Below are positions 9,983-20,728 of a stretch of 64,000 nt of DNA, piece by piece. How positions within the stretch are numbered: the first letter of the stretch is position 1; each line of letters opens with the position of its first letter. Source of the DNA: Heracleum sosnowskyi. Lineage: Eukaryota; Streptophyta; Magnoliopsida; Apiales; Apiaceae. A model generated the notes under the pieces. That model did no database searches and was not told the origin of the DNA. It saw only the letters and a program-made list of their open reading frames with translations. The stretch is taken from positions 31,340,655 to 31,404,654 of the forward strand of contig CM061238.1 in the NCBI GenBank assembly GCA_030848705.1. The letters run 5' to 3'. The translations under genes and the position numbers were made by a program.

Positions 9983-11372
9983 AGATACTGGTTAGACTCA
10001 AAATCTTTACATGTTTGATTTTTATGCTCATGGTTTCTTACATGTGTTAACTGTTATGTGCATCAGCATGTTATACTCTGATGGTAAACTCTGAAAGTTA
10101 AACTCTGTCAGTAAACTCTGTGAAGTATTGATCATACTCTGATTGTTACAGTTTAATGTTAATTTCTGATTGTGATCTTGTCTGAAACATATGGACCGAT
10201 GAAGAAATTTGTATGAAACATAATTCTCAGTAAGTAACTGTGAATCCTTAAGAGTTGTATAAATTCTGATCTCAAATATGTGCAGTAAGTTAACACAGCA
10301 TGATACTGTCTTTGTAATTATATCATCTCTTAGTTTATTGATCCTATACACTGAGTTTGTATTAGCTGTTTGCATCTTCTCTCATAAATTATGTGTATTA
10401 ACTGATGAAAAGTCTAAACTCTGACTATTAATTGCAAATAATTCACCCTCAAATCAAAAGATGCCAAACAGAGCACAAATTCCTTTGAGATCAAGTTGTG
10501 CCTAGGACGATCCAGGAACTTATTGTATGAGATAAGGGCTAAAATTTTTGATTTTTGGTGACTAGAGCCAACCACTGATTACTGGAAAAATAAAAAAAAA
10601 AGAATAAAAAAAATAATATATATCCAATAAATAAAGGGGGTGAAAAACAAAAGATATATTCAAATGAAAGGATATCAGTATACAGAGTTTAGATATAAAA
10701 TCAGATTTTATGTTATACATGAGAGTTTAGGCAACCAGTTTTTACTGCTTTCGTTTTGTGGATTTTATGCACTTTGAGATGGTCTAAATATTTATATTCA
10801 GTAAACTCTGCTACTTCACACACATATTTACACACCTGTACAGTTTGAGAAAAGAGTTTATTGACAAAGAAGGACAAATGGTAAACACTGATGTTTTGTG
10901 TGACATATGCCGAGGTAACTTTGTTTTAATCTCTGATGGTTAAAATAATTTCTTTGTTTCAGACATCTTCTAATTTTGAGATTAGACATGTGTTTGTGAA
11001 AAAGTATGATTCGTACCTGTTTTTAATCAGAGAAAAGAAAGAGTGTGTTTGATACGTCCTGATGGTAATTAGTAGCATTGATGAGTATGTTAGTTTATTG
11101 TTTAAGGTGATATCATTTCTTTCACTTTTACAATTGATATGAGATAATGATAACTGAGTTCTGATATGTAAGGTAAAACAATGGATCTTTTTCATTAATT
11201 GATTCAAACTGGATTTACATTCAGACAATTACATACTCTTATCTAGCTAATCTTTCTATTGGTTACAAAAGATTTGATCTATTTAACCAAGACAAGTACT
11301 TAAATGCTACATTGGAAGCAGAAGAGCTAGAACCAGAAGCTATTGTGCTCTATTCTTTCTGATGATAGCTAC
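9983..11372 (+). other. Non-coding spacer of element B after pol
   Basis: No convincing gene. A cluster of three AAACTCTG and two TACTCTG words lies at 10073-10143, with more near 10413 and 10801 and reverse copies near 10681 and 10850. An A-rich stretch (10588-10620) and a purine run AAAGGGGGTGAAAAAC at about 10634 resemble an internal polypurine tract. This may also hold the 3' part of the antisense transcript starting near 11800. Confidence 0.6.
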
Positions 11373-11771
11373 TCATCTGGTCATGATAACACCTGGGTTT
11401 TCCAGGGTTTGACAACCTCCGGTTGTTGAATCGTCATCATCATTCTTTCGACCTCTCTTCCCTGCTTGCAGCTTGCAGGATTCCAAGAAAAGTTCTTCCT
11501 CAGAACCCATCAAGTAGCTCTGTTGAAAGAGCATCATACAAATCTCCATCGTATGTTCATCTGCAAGGATGGGCACATCATATGGACCAGGACGGATGAT
11601 GTGCACATAAGGATTTAAGATAGGCCCTTCAGCTATCTCCTCATCAGCGATGAGACCTTCATCATTCAGAAATGACAAAGCGAGAAACTCATCGATGATA
11701 TAGTTTGCCTGTTGAGGCCAATTCAAATTCAGGAATGCTTCTACATCGATGAATTCAAAGGTTCCTGCCAT
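11373..11771 (-). CDS. Small acidic accessory protein, antisense to element B
   Basis: 132 aa on the strand opposite to gag, pol and ORF3, lying between pol and ORF3. I recognise no family. It is acidic (FLNDEGLIADEEIAEG), with a basic patch followed by an acidic run near the end (GKRGRKNDDDDS) and a preceding Cys. A minus-strand CTATAAAA box at 11838-11831 lies 60 bases before the ATG, which argues for a real transcription unit. C has an antisense ORF and D a sense ORF in the same relative place, each with its own TATA box. The C protein shares a weak Cys-Lys-Ala-Lys-Asp-rich tail. Antisense extra ORFs are known in some plant Ty3/gypsy lineages. Function unknown. Confidence 0.6.
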   Translation of the reverse strand: MAGTFEFIDVEAFLNLNWPQQANYIIDEFLALSFLNDEGLIADEEIAEGPILNPYVHIIRPGPYDVPILADEHTMEICMMLFQQSYLMGSEEELFLESCKLQAGKRGRKNDDDDSTTGGCQTLENPGVIMTR

Positions 11772-12303
11772 TTGATGTATGGTATTTTTTTTAATATTCG
11801 GTATGAAGCCTGTTGGTTGAATGCTTCAGTTTTTATAGCATCCAACAGGGTAACTGAAAGGTTCTGCGTGATTCGAAGCTCTGGGAACAGTAACGTGCGG
11901 AGTTCCAAGACAGTCATTATTATTCTGACTGTTGAGCTCCTTCGTATTTTGTTTCTGAGATATTAAAATTGATAATTTTGTTATTATTGATTTTGTTTTT
12001 CAATAAAGCGATAATTACTGCTGTTTTCACTGCGCATGCGCATTGGTAACTGACAACTACTGCTGTCATAGTCACTGCATGTGTGCCACGTGTCCCATTA
12101 ACACAGTAAATGGAGTAAGACAGTTGTGTATTGATAATTAAAAACTGTTCAGTTTTTAATTTTGATTTTTATATTTATACAATACACACACCTTCGTTTA
12201 AACTTTTCACATCTTACTCTTACACATCTATTATCACACACGCATATTCACAAATACCTTTCTACACATAAACTCTGTTAAGCTTTCACATCAAAATCTT
12301 CTA
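11772..12303. promoter_or_regulatory. Putative divergent promoter between antisense ORF and ORF3 of B
   Basis: Leftward: CTATAAAA at 11838-11831 (minus) for the accessory ORF. Rightward: TATATTTATA at 12170-12179, followed by a C/T- and A/C-rich leader to the ORF3 ATG at 12304. Between them lie a G-box (GCCACGTGTC, CACGTG at 12087-12092) and the palindrome GCGCATGCGC at about 12031-12040. These suggest that ORF3 may be expressed from its own transcript. Expression is inferred, not shown. Confidence 0.5.
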
Positions 12304-15300
12304 ATGGCTACTACATCTTTTGTTGCTTCTGGGTTAGAATTTGTTCCTAACAATTACTCAGCTCCTGTAGCAAATGAGAACGCACCGGAGGCGTTTCATT
12401 TGATTCAGAGTTTCTTGTCAAACTCTGATATCGGCACTGCTCTTACCGCACCGTCGAAGCTGTCTGCATCTCAAATCAGATCTTTTTGGCAGACAGGTAC
12501 TTATGATAATGGAGGCGAGTCTGGTTCTCCATCTATCATTTTTCAGTTTCAAGGAGAAGAGTTTGTTGTTACTCCAACTACTGTTCGTGATGCTTTGGGT
12601 CTTGAGGATTTCAATGCTTTCACAATTTCTGTTGGAGATGCTGAGTTGGTTACCATGATGAGAGAAATAGGTTACTCAGGACCACTGACAAAGATTGGTC
12701 AATTGAAGCGACCGCTCTTGAGAAAGGAATGGAGTTTCTTTTTCGACTGCATAACAAGAGCGTTCGGGAAGAAGTGTACCAATTGGGATGCGATCCCAAC
12801 TGATAGTCTACAAATCGGGTATTCTCTTCTTTATGGCAGTCATTTTGATGTTGCTAGGTTAGTTTTACATAATATTGGTGAGAAAATGCTAGAGAATAGG
12901 AATGTTGTTTATTTCTCTAGATTTTGTCAGTTAATATTCAACCTTTGCTGTCCTGATATTGAGATCTTAGAGAATGATGTGATTCCTTCTTTTAAATTGC
13001 ACAAACGAATATTCTCTGATCTTACTAATAAAGACACCAAGAAAGGAGATGTTGGTGTTTTGCTGTTGCCTGAGTCTGTGCAACAATTTTTGATCAATTC
13101 ACAACAACAACAATCACCTGCACATGCTGAAGCTGGACCTTCTGTGTCTCAACCACAGAGGTCAAAGAAAACAAAATTGAGAGCTGTTAAAAATGCAAGG
13201 GTGAAGTCATCAAACTCTGAAGCTGGGGCATCAAATGCTAATGATATGCCTCAGAAAAGAAGATTGAAGAAGAAAAGAGCAAATAGAGCAAAGTCTGATG
13301 CTGCTCATGTTGTTGAAGTCTCAGAGACTGAAACTGATGAAGAGACTCTTCATCAGAGAAAGAGAAGATTGGTGGCTGCACATCTTTTTGGTGCAACCAA
13401 TGTAAATGAAGAAGCTGTCTTTGAAGACAGAGTTTCAATGGAGCATGTAACTCCTGATGTTCATGAGGAGATTCTTGATACTACTGTGCCTACTGAGGAC
13501 AGAGTAAATGCTGATACTGAAGTTTCTGCATCAGAGAATGAGGTGATTGTGGCTGAAACTGTTTCTCAAGATACTCCTGTAATTGCTGCTGAGGAGAATA
13601 TTCTAAATACTAATGAGGACAGAGTTTTTGTAAATACTGAAGCTCCTGAAGTGTTTGTTCAGGAGGTTGCTGCAAATCCTGAAACTGTCAATCTAGACAG
13701 GATCAATACTAATATGATGGATTTGGATATAGAAGCTCCTACATCAAAGGCTAATGATGTAGTTGAGGAAGCTGCTATTCATCCTGATAGCAGAGTTCTT
13801 GATTTTGAAGCAAATCTCTCTATAAACTCTGAACATTTCACAGAGGGTTTGGAAGCCGATCTTGAAGAATCTTTGGCTTCTCACACTGAAATACTATCTT
13901 TTGATCTTGAGAAGGGTGAGGAAGTCGATCAGTCTTTAGCTGTTCCTGCTACAGAATCTGTTGCTGCAACTCCTAATGTTGTTAAAAAGGATGCAACAGA
14001 AAATGTTCCTGTTGAAACAGAGTTTGTTGTAAACTCTGAGGATGTTCTTATTCTTGAAGCTCTACAACATTCTGTTGTTGAGATTGTTCAAAGAGAAGCA
14101 GAGGTTTCTGCACAAGCAAACTCTGATATTCCTGTTGTAGAAAGAATTGTTCTTCGAGCAAATGAAGCAGTGGATGACAATGCTGAAACTAGTCCTGCTC
14201 ATTCAAATTCTGATATTCAAGTAGGGTTATCTGCTAGTCCAGCAAACTCTGATGAGATAAGAGAGATTCATCGAGCTACAGCTGAGCATTTTCAAGAACA
14301 AACCTATAACAGATGGGCTGATGCAGATTGTATCTTTTCTGCACAGAGAGCTGCTGATTTTCTTGGAGATTCTGTAAAGAAGATTTCAAATGCTGATGTT
14401 CTAACAAGTTTAAAGGCCACTGTGGTTCAAGTTAAATCTCTTCACAACAGATTTGATGAGACTCATAAGGAGGTCACTGCCATAAGGAATGAAGTTGGCA
14501 TGCGAGATCTTACTTTGAAGAATGATAGAATATACTACACACAGATGTTCAAGAAGCAAGCTAAGGACTCTGATGACATTCAGAAGAGGCTTGGGAAAGT
14601 TGAGGACAATCAAATTGCTATGTCTGCTCAACTTACATCAATTTCTACTGCAATTGAATTGCTGACATCAGTACTACTTTCTGATGATGTCAAAAAGGGG
14701 GAGAATGTACCTAAGGACAAATGCAAGAGGACTCCAACTTTGAGACGGAGGGATGATTCTGCTGATGGTGGAAATAAAGAAGCAGAGAAGAGGTCTACTT
14801 TTGTTCAAGAAAGACAAAAGTCAAAACAGACAAACTCTGAGAAGATAAACTCTGGTGGTCAATCTACTTCAAAACTCAAGAGTTTAGTTGTTTCAACTAA
14901 TCCATCTACTGATGAAGAGATTGCTGCTAAGATATTCATGAAAGAGCATGGAAAGGATGTTACTATTGAAGATATCCAGGCTGAAGAGCAAATGCTTGCT
15001 GATGAACACAAGAAGAATCTTGAAGCTGGAATCTATAAGAAGAAGGAAATCAAGGCTCCTAGGAAGAAAGAAACTGGAATTTCTATTAAAGAAAATACTC
15101 AACAGAGTATACAATACACCAGGAGGCCTGTGATGCCTGTGATTTCAAACTCTGATAAAGGCAAGGGTAAACTGGTAGAAGAAGGACAGTTACCTGAGAA
15201 GATTTATTCAACCTCTGACAGAGCTCAAGTTGAAGTTTTTGAAGCTAAATCAACCTCTGACAAGGCTCAAGTTGATGTTACTGATGTGCCAACCTCTGAC

Positions 15301-16101
15301 AATGCTCAAGTTGTGCAAACTCAATTAGCACCTCAATTTCAAGGTATTTTCAAAAGACCTGTACTCTCTGAAAATGTGATACTTCAACCTGTGGATTTTT
15401 CTCAAACCAGGACTGTACTTGGAAAAGAATCTTTTGATAAGTCTGGTTTAGGTTCACATAGGGAGAAGAGAATAAACAACAGATCTGGAGATCAATCATC
15501 ACTGGCAGCATCTGGTATTTTTACTCAAGAAAATCTTGATATGCTAGACTCTGTTCAGATGATATTTCATAAAGTGTTGAGGAAAGAATTTTTGTTGTAC
15601 TTTATGAATGATGGAAGAGTTTACAGAGTTGCAGAGTCTAACATCAGTCTCAAATCTTATAAAGAACTGGAGTATGTTCTATATTTATTAAAAGTCAAAA
15701 ATAGAAGTACTCATGATGCTGCTTCAGTTATCCGAGAAAAGATGTTAAGATCGAAAGTAATGCTTGGAGGAGGAGTATCAAGTGCATATATTCCCAAATA
15801 CAGAAATGCACATGGGAAGATTGTTGAGATGAAAAGGAATAGTGCTAAGTTCAGAACAGCACTGGGTAAAAAGGTTCTTGAGTTCAATCTAGAGTCTGAT
15901 AAACCTTTTTATATCAGACTTGGCAATGAAATGAACAAAAACAGCATCTATTCTTTGAGGGCTGCTATTTATCAAATTGGTGAAGATGAACCAGAAATGA
16001 AGGAGCTGAAGAAGGATATGATTGCTGAACTAGAACGAGCTGAAAAGAAACTACTATCAGACTATATCAGGACATTGCCTGATATTCAAGAAATTAAGTA
16101 A
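12304..16101 (+). CDS. ORF3 protein of element B (labelled envelope-like in Sireviruses)
   Basis: 1265 aa, intact. Residues about 20-230 are the domain shared with A, D and E (KEWSFFFD, NWDAIP, IGYSLL, FSRFCQLIF), resembling what databases call a putative plant transposon protein domain. Basic clusters follow (RSKKTKLRAVKNARVK about 279; PQKRRLKKKRANRAK about 315), then a long acidic low-complexity region with many NSD units, a coiled coil (about 690-790) ending at a DDVKKGE motif shared with C and E, and a conserved C-terminal domain (LLYFMNDGRVYRV, ELEYVLYLLKVKNR, SIYSLRAAIYQI). I see no signal peptide or membrane helix, so an envelope role is doubtful; the basic clusters suggest a nuclear protein. 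It follows an apparent own promoter. Confidence 0.85.
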   Translation: MATTSFVASGLEFVPNNYSAPVANENAPEAFHLIQSFLSNSDIGTALTAPSKLSASQIRSFWQTGTYDNGGESGSPSIIFQFQGEEFVVTPTTVRDALGLEDFNAFTISVGDAELVTMMREIGYSGPLTKIGQLKRPLLRKEWSFFFDCITRAFGKKCTNWDAIPTDSLQIGYSLLYGSHFDVARLVLHNIGEKMLENRNVVYFSRFCQLIFNLCCPDIEILENDVIPSFKLHKRIFSDLTNKDTKKGDVGVLLLPESVQQFLINSQQQQSPAHAEAGPSVSQPQRSKKTKLRAVKNARVKSSNSEAGASNANDMPQKRRLKKKRANRAKSDAAHVVEVSETETDEETLHQRKRRLVAAHLFGATNVNEEAVFEDRVSMEHVTPDVHEEILDTTVPTEDRVNADTEVSASENEVIVAETVSQDTPVIAAEENILNTNEDRVFVNTEAPEVFVQEVAANPETVNLDRINTNMMDLDIEAPTSKANDVVEEAAIHPDSRVLDFEANLSINSEHFTEGLEADLEESLASHTEILSFDLEKGEEVDQSLAVPATESVAATPNVVKKDATENVPVETEFVVNSEDVLILEALQHSVVEIVQREAEVSAQANSDIPVVERIVLRANEAVDDNAETSPAHSNSDIQVGLSASPANSDEIREIHRATAEHFQEQTYNRWADADCIFSAQRAADFLGDSVKKISNADVLTSLKATVVQVKSLHNRFDETHKEVTAIRNEVGMRDLTLKNDRIYYTQMFKKQAKDSDDIQKRLGKVEDNQIAMSAQLTSISTAIELLTSVLLSDDVKKGENVPKDKCKRTPTLRRRDDSADGGNKEAEKRSTFVQERQKSKQTNSEKINSGGQSTSKLKSLVVSTNPSTDEEIAAKIFMKEHGKDVTIEDIQAEEQMLADEHKKNLEAGIYKKKEIKAPRKKETGISIKENTQQSIQYTRRPVMPVISNSDKGKGKLVEEGQLPEKIYSTSDRAQVEVFEAKSTSDKAQVDVTDVPTSDNAQVVQTQLAPQFQGIFKRPVLSENVILQPVDFSQTRTVLGKESFDKSGLGSHREKRINNRSGDQSSLAASGIFTQENLDMLDSVQMIFHKVLRKEFLLYFMNDGRVYRVAESNISLKSYKELEYVLYLLKVKNRSTHDAASVIREKMLRSKVMLGGGVSSAYIPKYRNAHGKIVEMKRNSAKFRTALGKKVLEFNLESDKPFYIRLGNEMNKNSIYSLRAAIYQIGEDEPEMKELKKDMIAELERAEKKLLSDYIRTLPDIQEIK

Positions 16102-16262
16102 AGTCTGACTGTAAGTTTTTATGTTTTCTATTCCAAGTCAAATTTAAACTCTGTTTTAAACTAAACTCTGTTATATGTTAAACACTGCATTTGTTAAATG
16201 TTTTGACATCATCAATTATATGTTTAACTTGTACATTTTATTATGAACAAGTTGGGGGAGAT
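16102..16262 (+). promoter_or_regulatory. 3' untranslated stretch and polypurine tract of element B
   Basis: Two AAACTCTGT words occur near 16145-16170. The tract GTTGGGGGAGAT directly before the 3' LTR (16251-16262) is the plus-strand primer of reverse transcription and matches the Sirevirus-type PPT seen in C and D. Confidence 0.88.
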
Positions 16263-16754
16263 TGTTAGATATAATTGCTGACGTTTGTTTATCAGTGTTT
16301 AAGTAACAGGTACTGACCAGAGTTTATCAGAAGCCAGTCAGAGTTTGTTAAAGTCTGACAGGGTGATAGTTGAATTAGCTGTCGGTGCTGAATTGAAGAT
16401 TCTAGAAGCAATATATTCTGAAGATGGAAAGAAGCAGAATATATTGATACAGCTAAGGAAACGGAATAGAAGATAAGAAGCAATCCTGAATTGATATGAA
16501 TTGTATAGCTAATTTATAGGAATATAAATTAGAGAAGGATTGTATGTAGCTGTGTACTATATAAACACAGATAGGTTATCCCTAGAAGGGACGCGATCAT
16601 TGATATATCATTCTTGTAACCTAGAAGCTCTTTGTGATTCATTAACATCATAAAGAGAGACTGTTAATATAATTACAGTTTTATTGATTTATAAACAGTG
16701 TTCTTGATTGTTATTCTCATACATAAGTGATTATATTGTGTATTCGGCCTAACA
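16263..16754 (+). repeat. 3' LTR of element B
   Basis: 492 bp, the same length as the 5' LTR, with two substitutions. It ends CTAACA and is followed by the target duplication TCATT. Confidence 0.95.
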
Positions 16755-16759
16755 TCATT

Positions 16760-16790
16760 GAATTCTGATCTAACAATCTCCCCCAATCTC
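16760..16790 (-). repeat. First 16 bases of C's 3' LTR, and C's polypurine tract
   Basis: GAATTCTGATCTAACA (16760-16775) completes the LTR interrupted by B and equals 27937-27952. Next to it, 16776-16790 read on the minus strand is GAGATTGGGGGAGAT, the PPT of element C. Confidence 0.9.
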
Positions 16791-16884
16791 ATACTTTGTG
16801 AAATAAAGTATAGATTCCTAAGATTCAATGATGTCAAAACATATTTACAAAATGTACAAGTAATTGCAGCAGCAACTTATCTGT

Positions 16885-19800
16885 TTAGATTCTTTGATAG
16901 AACAGATTCTTCTTCAAGAAGTTGGATAACAAATTTTCTTCTTTTTCTTCAAGAATTTGAATCATTCTTTCCTTAAGATTTCTGAGTTCTTCATCTTCCT
17001 CATTAATCTGATAGATAGATGCTCTGAGATTCTGAATGGAGCTTCTTTGTAGACTGTGCTCTTCAAGCAAAAGATAAGCAATTTCCTTCCCATCAGGATT
17101 GAAAGTAAGCTGTGTCATGCTAAAATTCACTTCTTTAACAACAGTGCCTCTTTGCATTTCCACATCTTGATCTCTTAGATTTAGATACATGGGAATATAA
17201 TCACCAATGAAATTTCTATTACCATCCAGTCTTCTTCTAATAGTTGACAGAATCATATCACTCCATTCTTTGTACACTTTATTCTTCCATTTCAACAAAT
17301 AATGAACATATTTCAGTTCCTTTGTAGTTTTCACTAACAAGTCTTGAATGTATAGAATCTTCACACTATCATCTTTCATGAAGTACAGAAGCTTCTCTTT
17401 CTTATCAAAACCATCATGACAATCTATAACTATATCAACAACTAATAAATTGTTCAGGTGTTTAGAAGTTAAAGTACCTCCAATTTCAGTCAAAGAATAA
17501 GGATCAAGATATTCAGCATCCCTGTGTCCAATACCTCCTCTTGAATTGTTTGTCAATTGCTTCAGATTTGAAAGTATTCTTAGCCAGAGTGCTTTTGATT
17601 TAACCATATCAGATAAATCAACAACACTTGAAGCAATTCCTCCAGACCAAAAATTGATAGGAATATCACACCTAAGTGTGTCAATGTGTTTCCACTTCTT
17701 ATCTTTCTCTTTCTCATAAGCATAACTCTTCTGTAGATAAGGTTGTATTCTTCTTACATTTCTCCACAACCCTTTATTTGAAACTTTGAGTCTTTGCTTG
17801 TAGAGCTGAAAGTCTTCATCTGTAGACTTGATTATTCTTCTTCTTCTGACTTCTTCTTCTTCATCAACTTCCCTATTATGAGAATCAACCACAGTAGATA
17901 AAATTAACAAATCAACCTCTTGCAGAATTTCAGAATCATCAGGACCTTGAGCAATGTCAGGATTTGAGTCTGAAATTTGAACTGTATTGCTGATGAGTGT
18001 TGATTGTTTTGGTCTTCTTCTCAGTTCAGGTTCTTCTTCAATAATCTCTTTATCTTCCTTAAATAACTGTTGAACTCTCTTATCAGAGTGATAAAGAGTA
18101 ACAACATTACCATCCCTTGTTGTGAACTTCTGGAATAGATTTGATCCATCTTCAGGATTGTCAATAATCATATCTTCATCACCTTCAGGAATTGTAGAAA
18201 GTGTTTGTCCATGACCAGGTGTCAGGATTTGATCATTCATCAGGATGTGATCACCTGTCAGGATTTGTTCTTCCGTCAGGATCTGAGATTGCATCAGTGT
18301 CCTTACTGTCCTTATTCCAGAATCAGAAACATGAGTAGACTGCATTGTTTGACTTTGAGAAGTTTGAATTGTAGACTTCATAGCAGCAGCATCAAATGTT
18401 TCTCCTTGTAAAACTTTGTCACCACCATCATTTCCAGTATCATCATCATCATTATTTCTTAATACTAGATGAGGTGTACATTTTGTCCGACTTACCTTCT
18501 CCCCCTTTTTGACATCAGTATTTGACAATATATTCAAAATTAAGGCAAGAGAGGTTTGAATGTCAGATACCTTAGAATCAAGATAATCAATTCTGTTATT
18601 GATGGAGAGTTGTTCAGAAAGAACTGTCTGTACTTGAGATTCCACTACCCTTAGTTGACGAGCAGTAGGCACCTTTGTAAAGTTATGTGAAATATCTCCC
18701 CGTATCAATTCAGTTGCAGCTTTGACAGAATCAATTTCATTTTTGAGGCTTTTGGATAACAGAGTAGTAGCCTTCAAATGATTCTTCAAGTCTTGATTCT
18801 CTATTAACTTTTCTGCATCATAGGCATGATCCAATGCATATGGATAACTTACAGAATCAGCAGATTTGTACCATGAATTGTTCCATTCATGTTTTCTAAT
18901 TGCCTCAGCAGGATTGTTAGAAGGAACAGAAAAGTCTTGTCTGAAGTCTTTCCCAGTTGAAGCTTTGCCAGCCATGTATGTGCTTGATGAACCAAAATTA
19001 GTTCCAAGACTAGATTTGAGTGCTGTAGCAAGCTGATCCTTCTCTTCTTGATTCTCATCATCACTGTCATCACTATCATCAGCATCAGAATGCATAGTTA
19101 CATCAGGATCAGGAATAGCAATTCCTTAAAGTTTGTCATTGGATGCTGGGATAGGATCTATCATTGGTCGTGACCTTAGTGGTTGTATCAGAATTGGCTC
19201 ATTATCAGGAACACCACTAGCATCAGGAGCACCACTGTCAGTAATTGATTTGCTTGCATCAGTATTTTCTACTAATGGTTCTTGTGTAGCATGAGGTTCA
19301 GAAGCTTCTTCAACACTTTGAGCTGAAGGTTCTTGTGTACTTCCCTCATTGACAGTGTCCTCGACCAATCTTGTAACTTCATCTGCACCAGAAACCCCTT
19401 GAGCATTGTCAGAAAATTTCTCAGAAACTGTAGCTTGGCTTGCATCTTCACATTGAGAAGATGGTTCTTGTGTGGCTGGAATAGAAATGTCTTCATTCTC
19501 CCTTTGAGAAAATGGTTCTTGTGTGACCATTCCAATAGCTATGCCTTCACCCAAACTTTGATTGAGTGGTTCTTGTGTGGCTGGATCATCAGTACGAGCT
19601 GCTGAACCACTTTGAGGTCCAGGTTCTTGTGGGCTTGATCCCTTCAGTTTCTTCTGTCTAGAGAACTTTAACTATGCTGACTTTCTTAGCTTGACGATTG
19701 GATGTTTGATCCCTAGATTGGAAGCAGCAGCACCATACATCTTCATTGAAATATCAACATGTCGTTTAGTTGAAGAGTCTGAAATAGTTATCTCTTGACT

Positions 19801-20403
19801 TGGTGCAGCATCAGGAAAACTAACATCAGGATTTGCTTGAGCATCAGGATTTGACTGCTCATCAGGAATAGAAGTGTCCTGACCATCAGTATCCTGCTTC
19901 TTTGATAATCTTCGTTTCTTCTGTGGTTTAGATAATGAAACCACAGCTGCAGTAGCAGTATCAGTAACTGCCTTATTCATCACAGAGGATATAGGAAAAT
20001 CATCCTCAGAATCAGTCTCATCCCTGAGCATTAACTTTCTTTTAACAGAAACAGACTCAACACCTTTAACAGCTTTCTTCACCAGGACCCCTTGTACACC
20101 CCCTTGTAACTTCTTTTTAGTGAGTGGTGTAGAGGAAAAATCCTTTGAACCTGATTGCCTTCCAGACACATGAGTTCTAGCTGATTTCTTTGATTTTGCA
20201 ACTAAAGTCTTTTGAGAGACATTAGAGGTGGCTGATGACTGTTTAGACTGTTTGGGATGGATGCTTTGGTCAGGAACAAGGTGTGATTGGCCTTGCCCCA
20301 TAGCATCAGAAACTGATCCATATTGAGTAGGCAGTTTCTCTTTCAAGAAAAATCCGACCTCATCAGGAATAAAGACGTTGCCTCTAAAACCATTTGCCTT
20401 ATC
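16885..20403 (-). pseudogene. ORF3 of element C, N-terminus lost, two nonsense codons
   Basis: One frame runs the whole length with stops only at 19674-19672 (TAG) and 19128-19126 (TAA). The amino-terminal domain seen in A is missing: homology to A begins abruptly at about 20403. What remains is a basic cluster (KPQKKRRLSKK near 19930), a TQEP-repeat region, an acidic DDSDDSDDE stretch, a coiled coil with the shared TDVKKGEKV motif (about 18520), a QILT repeat coded by the family word read in another frame, and the C-terminal domain (LLYFMKDDSV, ELKYVHYLLKWKNK, SIQNLRASIYQI) matching B. No membrane helix is visible. Confidence 0.82.
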
Positions 20404-20615
20404 AGGATTGAAAAATATTTTCGATAAGATTAAAATAAAATTTTATTTAAGAAAACAAAATTTATTTCAACAATCCTGAATAACGTTTTTTTTAAAAAAA
20501 ATAACCAAAGTAATGGCATAAAAATCATTAAAACACGCTTACTAGCAAACGAGGCAAAATAGTTATGGAAAACTGAACCGTCTCCTCGAGATTGTAGAAA
20601 TGACCTGCATTCTCA

Positions 20616-20634
20616 GTATATAATCTCTATAAAG
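20616..20634 (+). promoter_or_regulatory. TATA boxes before C's accessory ORF
   Basis: TATATAAT (20617-20624) and CTATAAAG (20627-20634) lie about 100 bases before the ATG at 20729. The leader between is C/A-rich with C/T runs, as in plant pol II leaders. Confidence 0.5.
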
Positions 20635-20728
20635 AATAGAGATTGTCAATCATAATACTCATTTACCAACAAAAACACAAAACCCTCTTTTCAGAAAATA
20701 CCAAACCTTTCACATTCTTCTTTTCTCT

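Larger units (their letters stand above)
3685..16754 (+). mobile_element. Element B: intact young Sirevirus (13,070 bp)
   Basis: Two 492-bp LTRs with TGTTAG...CTAACA ends, the 5-bp duplication TCATT (3680-3684, 16755-16759), PBS, PPT and three uninterrupted long ORFs (gag, pol, ORF3), plus a small antisense ORF. It lies in the 3' LTR of element C, in opposite orientation. The LTRs differ at two positions, so insertion was recent. All catalytic motifs are present and it may be autonomous. AAACTCTG occurs more than 25 times internally, and its reverse complement twice in each LTR. Confidence 0.95.

Noticed and set aside
10028..11228. Minus-strand ORFs at 10028-10375 and 10959-11228 in B's spacer
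   Set aside because: No acidic profile, promoter or counterpart in other families, unlike 11373-11771.
12304..16101. ORF3 as a true viral envelope gene
   Set aside because: No signal peptide, membrane helix or cysteine-rich ectodomain can be seen; the label is kept only as the historical name.
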